Source of the DNA: an uncultured Alistipes sp.
GTDB taxonomy: Bacteria; Bacteroidota; Bacteroidia; Bacteroidales; Rikenellaceae
Assembly: GCA_937895825.1 (NCBI GenBank)
Contig: CALBKP010000087.1
Location: forward strand, 1 to 17,711
DNA length: 17,711 nucleotides
Direction of reading: 5' to 3'
The notes under the pieces are model-generated. The model did not search any database and had not been told where the DNA came from. It saw only the letters and a program-made list of their open reading frames with translations. How positions within the stretch are numbered: position 1 is the stretch's first letter; the number at the start of each line of letters is the position of its first letter. The position numbers were made by a program, and so were the translations under genes. This document shows positions 16,149 through 17,711 of the stretch, piece by piece.

Positions 16149-16156
16149 TACCTTTG
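16149..16156 (+). promoter_or_regulatory. Bacteroidetes -7 box for the DUF486 gene
   Basis: TACCTTTG is an exact TAnnTTTG match 33 bases before ATG 16190. The nearest upstream TTTG (16120-16123) is 25 bases away, a little too far for a standard -33 element. Confidence 0.55.
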
Positions 16157-16189
16157 CCGCAAAATTGTAATGTTTAAACCATAATTACT

Positions 16190-16558
16190 ATGTTATTCAA
16201 GGGTATATCAACAATAGCACTGCTTGTTTGCTCTAATATATTTATGACGTTAGCGTGGTACGGACATATCGCCTTCAAGTCGAGTCTACAACGTTACGGC
16301 ATCGTCGCAATCATACTCTTTAGCTGGGGCATTGCCCTATTTGAGTACTGCTTCCAGGTGCCTGCAAACCGCATAGGTAGCATGGAGCTCGGTGGCCCCT
16401 TCACCCTCTGGCAGCTAAAGGTCATCCAGGAGGTTATCTCGCTTGTTGTGTTTACGCTATTTGCTGTGCTCTTTGTTAAGGGCGACCCATTACGCTGGAA
16501 CCACCTCGCAGGCTTCGCGTGTCTGGTACTTGCCGTATATTTTATCTTTAGAAAATAG
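16190..16558 (+). CDS. DMT-like small membrane protein, DUF486 family
   Basis: A 122-residue, very hydrophobic protein with four predicted transmembrane segments (about 5-23, 35-53, 78-96 and 103-120). The DUF486 family pattern is clear: TLAWYGH near residue 20, FEYCFQVPANRIG (51-63) after helix 2, and FTLWQLKVIQEVISLVVF (71-88) leading into helix 3. Length is normal for the family, which is related to small drug/metabolite-transporter superfamily proteins; its substrate is unknown. It is divergent from the M49 peptidase gene, has its own -7 box and is followed by a terminator, so it appears monocistronic. Confidence 0.88.
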   Translation: MLFKGISTIALLVCSNIFMTLAWYGHIAFKSSLQRYGIVAIILFSWGIALFEYCFQVPANRIGSMELGGPFTLWQLKVIQEVISLVVFTLFAVLFVKGDPLRWNHLAGFACLVLAVYFIFRK

Positions 16559-16578
16559 GCGACAGACTTATTTAACAT

Positions 16579-16614
16579 ATCTCCGACATCATAAATGGGT
16601 GTCGGGGATTTTTA
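16579..16614 (+). terminator. Rho-independent terminator after the DUF486 gene
   Basis: ATCTCCGACA (16579-16588) pairs with TGTCGGGGAT (16600-16609) with one G-T wobble, and two further weak pairs close a loop of about 7 bases. A TTTTTATTTA run follows. It lies 20 bases after the stop codon. Confidence 0.75.
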
Positions 16615-16640
16615 TTTATGGGCATAAATACCCCAATATA

Positions 16641-16672
16641 TTTGGCATTTTGGACATAATTTTGTAAATTTG
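16641..16672 (+). promoter_or_regulatory. Complete Bacteroidetes-type promoter for the 202-residue membrane protein
   Basis: TTTG (16641-16644), a 20-base spacer and TAAATTTG (16665-16672) match both elements of the Bacteroidetes promoter (-33 TTTG and -7 TAnnTTTG). Transcription would begin near 16678-16680, giving a 5' leader of about 75 bases. Confidence 0.7.
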
Positions 16673-16675
16673 CTG

Positions 16676-16713
16676 ATGGTTTATTCTCTAATAGGTCTAA
16701 AGAATAACACCAT
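16676..16713. promoter_or_regulatory. Inverted repeat at the expected transcript start
   Basis: ATGGTTTATTCT (16676-16687) is complementary to AGAATAA-C-ACCAT (16701-16713) over 12 bp with one bulged C, around a 13-base loop. It begins 4 bases after the -7 box, so it would lie at the extreme 5' end of the mRNA or act as an operator overlapping the start site. Confidence 0.5.
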
Positions 16714-16753
16714 TTAACGGACATTAAACACTTAACTTAATAAATTTACAACT

Positions 16754-17362
16754 ATGGAAAACGTACAGAACTCTTGGTCAACAGTAACACAGGGTATCTA
16801 CAAGGCAGTGCTTATCTATGTATGCTGCGGCATTGCATCGGCTCTATTCTCAGCATTTGGCTCAGCAGGTGATGCTGCCGATGCCTTCTCAGGCGACATG
16901 GTAGGCGCAGTAACTTGGGGTATTTGGGACATCCTCGGCCTTATCGCTACTATCGGTGTCATTGCTGGTTATTTCTTGTTCTACTCAGGCCTTAACAAGT
17001 GGAAGGATCTCGTTGATGGTAACGATGCTGTTGCTGTTAACCGTCTTCGTCTTGCTGCATTGCTCACTATGATTGGTTGCGTTATTGCATACATTCCCGC
17101 TGTTGGCACTATTGCAAGTGCTATCCTTAGCCTGATCGCTCTTGTACTTATGATTCTCGGCTACTCGGCTCTTAAGCAGTCTACAACGTTGCGCGAGGGC
17201 GCACGCGTTGGTGCTAGCAAGCTCTATACTGCTCAGATCCTCAGCATTATCGCTATTGTTATTGCTTGGATTCCCATTATTGGCTGGATTGCATCACCTA
17301 TCCTTAGTATTATTGCATTTTTCAAGATGCTCGGCGGCTGGAAGGCTATTGCAAACTCATAA
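16754..17362 (+). CDS. Small multi-pass membrane protein with internal duplication, function unknown
   Basis: I do not recognise a characterised family. The 202-residue protein has about four to five hydrophobic segments (about 15-36, 50-78, 99-137 and 160-192) and short charged loops (NKWKDLVDGND 81-91, REGARVGASK 147-156). Residues 103-140 and 162-199 align without gaps at 19 of 38 identities by hand count, including VIA[YW]IP and IASxILSxIA, so the C-terminal half arose by duplication. The end of the earlier segment (YSGLNKWKDL) looks like a third, more diverged copy. A well-formed promoter and a long leader precede it, and a terminator follows, so it is a single-gene unit. Many codons end in T (GCT, ATT, CTT), unlike the GC-ending use of the left end of the window. 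Confidence 0.8.
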   Translation: MENVQNSWSTVTQGIYKAVLIYVCCGIASALFSAFGSAGDAADAFSGDMVGAVTWGIWDILGLIATIGVIAGYFLFYSGLNKWKDLVDGNDAVAVNRLRLAALLTMIGCVIAYIPAVGTIASAILSLIALVLMILGYSALKQSTTLREGARVGASKLYTAQILSIIAIVIAWIPIIGWIASPILSIIAFFKMLGGWKAIANS

Positions 17363-17384
17363 TTATCGTATAATTACATTATAG

Positions 17385-17412
17385 GGCTGCCGCTATTGCG
17401 ACAGCCTTTTTT
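17385..17412 (+). terminator. Rho-independent terminator after the 202-residue membrane protein
   Basis: GGCTGCCGC (17385-17393) pairs with GCGACAGCC (17398-17406) across a TATT loop with one mismatch and is followed by six T residues. Confidence 0.85.
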
Positions 17413-17437
17413 ATGGTATTGCTGAGAAGGTAGCACA

Positions 17438-17466
17438 AAAAAAAAGAGAGCCGAAGCTCTCTTTTT
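17438..17466 (-). terminator. Terminator of rpmA, able to act on both strands
   Basis: AAAAAGAGAGC (17441-17451) and GCTCTCTTTTT (17456-17466) form a perfect 11-bp stem around a CGAA loop. On the minus strand it follows the rpmA stop by 17 bases and is extended by further U residues. The T run at its right end would also allow plus-strand function. Confidence 0.85.
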
Positions 17467-17483
17467 CCTTGTGCATCTAAGCC

Positions 17484-17711
17484 TTACTCAGCAATAGGAG
17501 TAACGCTCACGTATGACTTACCAGATGCCTTCTTGCAAAAGCCGACAGTACCGTCAACCAAAGCAAAAAGTGTGTGGTCCTTACCCATACCCACGTTCTC
17601 GCCGGGGTTGTGTACAGTGCCTCGCTGACGAACGATAATGTTACCCGCCTTAGCGTACTGACCACCGAAAAGCTTTACACCGAGTCGCTTGCTCTCTGAC
17701 TCACGGCCGTT
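17484..17711 (-). CDS. rpmA: Ribosomal protein L27 (5' end outside window)
   Basis: The minus strand ends at TAA (17486-17484) and reads out through the right edge of the window, giving 75 visible residues. The translation contains NGRESESKRLGVK, GNIIVRQRGT, NPGENVGMGKDHTLFALVDG and a C-terminal SVTPIAE, the classic L27 sequence of the large ribosomal subunit. About 10-12 N-terminal residues, the part that reaches toward the peptidyl-transferase centre, lie outside the window. L27 is normally downstream of rplU (L21), which would be expected just beyond the right edge. It converges on the membrane-protein gene across two hairpin terminators. Confidence 0.96.
   Translation of the reverse strand, partial: NGRESESKRLGVKLFGGQYAKAGNIIVRQRGTVHNPGENVGMGKDHTLFALVDGTVGFCKKASGKSYVSVTPIAE

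Overview
The window looks like chromosomal DNA from a member of the Bacteroidales. Alistipes or a relative is my guess from the gene content and the GC-rich left end; the sequence does not prove the genus. Supporting signs are start sites without strong Shine-Dalgarno sequences, Bacteroidetes-type promoter boxes (TTTG / TAnnTTTG), many SPII lipoproteins, a secreted dipeptidyl peptidase III with the HECLGH motif, and a Bacteroidetes-like insertion after the KLSKR motif of glutamyl-tRNA synthetase. There are no rRNA or tRNA genes, no CRISPR array, no transposase and no phage genes.

Layout. 1-2253 (+): the 3' end of topA, then a secreted C1B (bleomycin hydrolase-like) peptidase closed by a terminator. 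2254-2498: an intergenic stretch holding that terminator and a structured, probably dispersed, repeat made of CAACT/TTAACT units around hairpins. 2499-4289 (+): a ClC chloride transporter/channel with a CBS pair. 4332-8818 (+): a probable operon of ychF, a SIMPL-domain protein, gltX and galM, ending in a strong terminator. 8937-13945 (+): four tightly spaced lipoprotein genes: a subtilisin-like protease, a small frameshifted Fn3-like lipoprotein, an Fn3-like plus lipocalin-like lipoprotein, and a fimbrillin-like plus lipocalin-like lipoprotein. They end at a probably bidirectional terminator facing the convergent dipeptidyl peptidase III gene (14019-16049, -). 16190-16558 (+): a DUF486 membrane protein transcribed divergently from the peptidase. 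16754-17362 (+): a small multi-pass membrane protein with an internal duplication. 17484-17711 (-): rpmA (ribosomal protein L27), cut by the window end.

How the genes fit together. Most are housekeeping: DNA topology, ribosome-linked ATPase, tRNA charging, sugar anomer interconversion, ribosomal protein. The accessory part is the envelope peptidase and lipoprotein content. Three unrelated exported peptidases (C1B, S8, M49) lie within 15 kb, though not in one transcription unit. The most unusual segment is 8937-13945, where neighbouring lipoproteins share domains in a chain: the second and third share an N-terminal Fn3-like domain, and the third and fourth share a C-terminal 95-residue module at 55/95 identity without gaps. 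I see no evidence for a defence or mobile system; the lipoprotein cluster is the best candidate for something undescribed.
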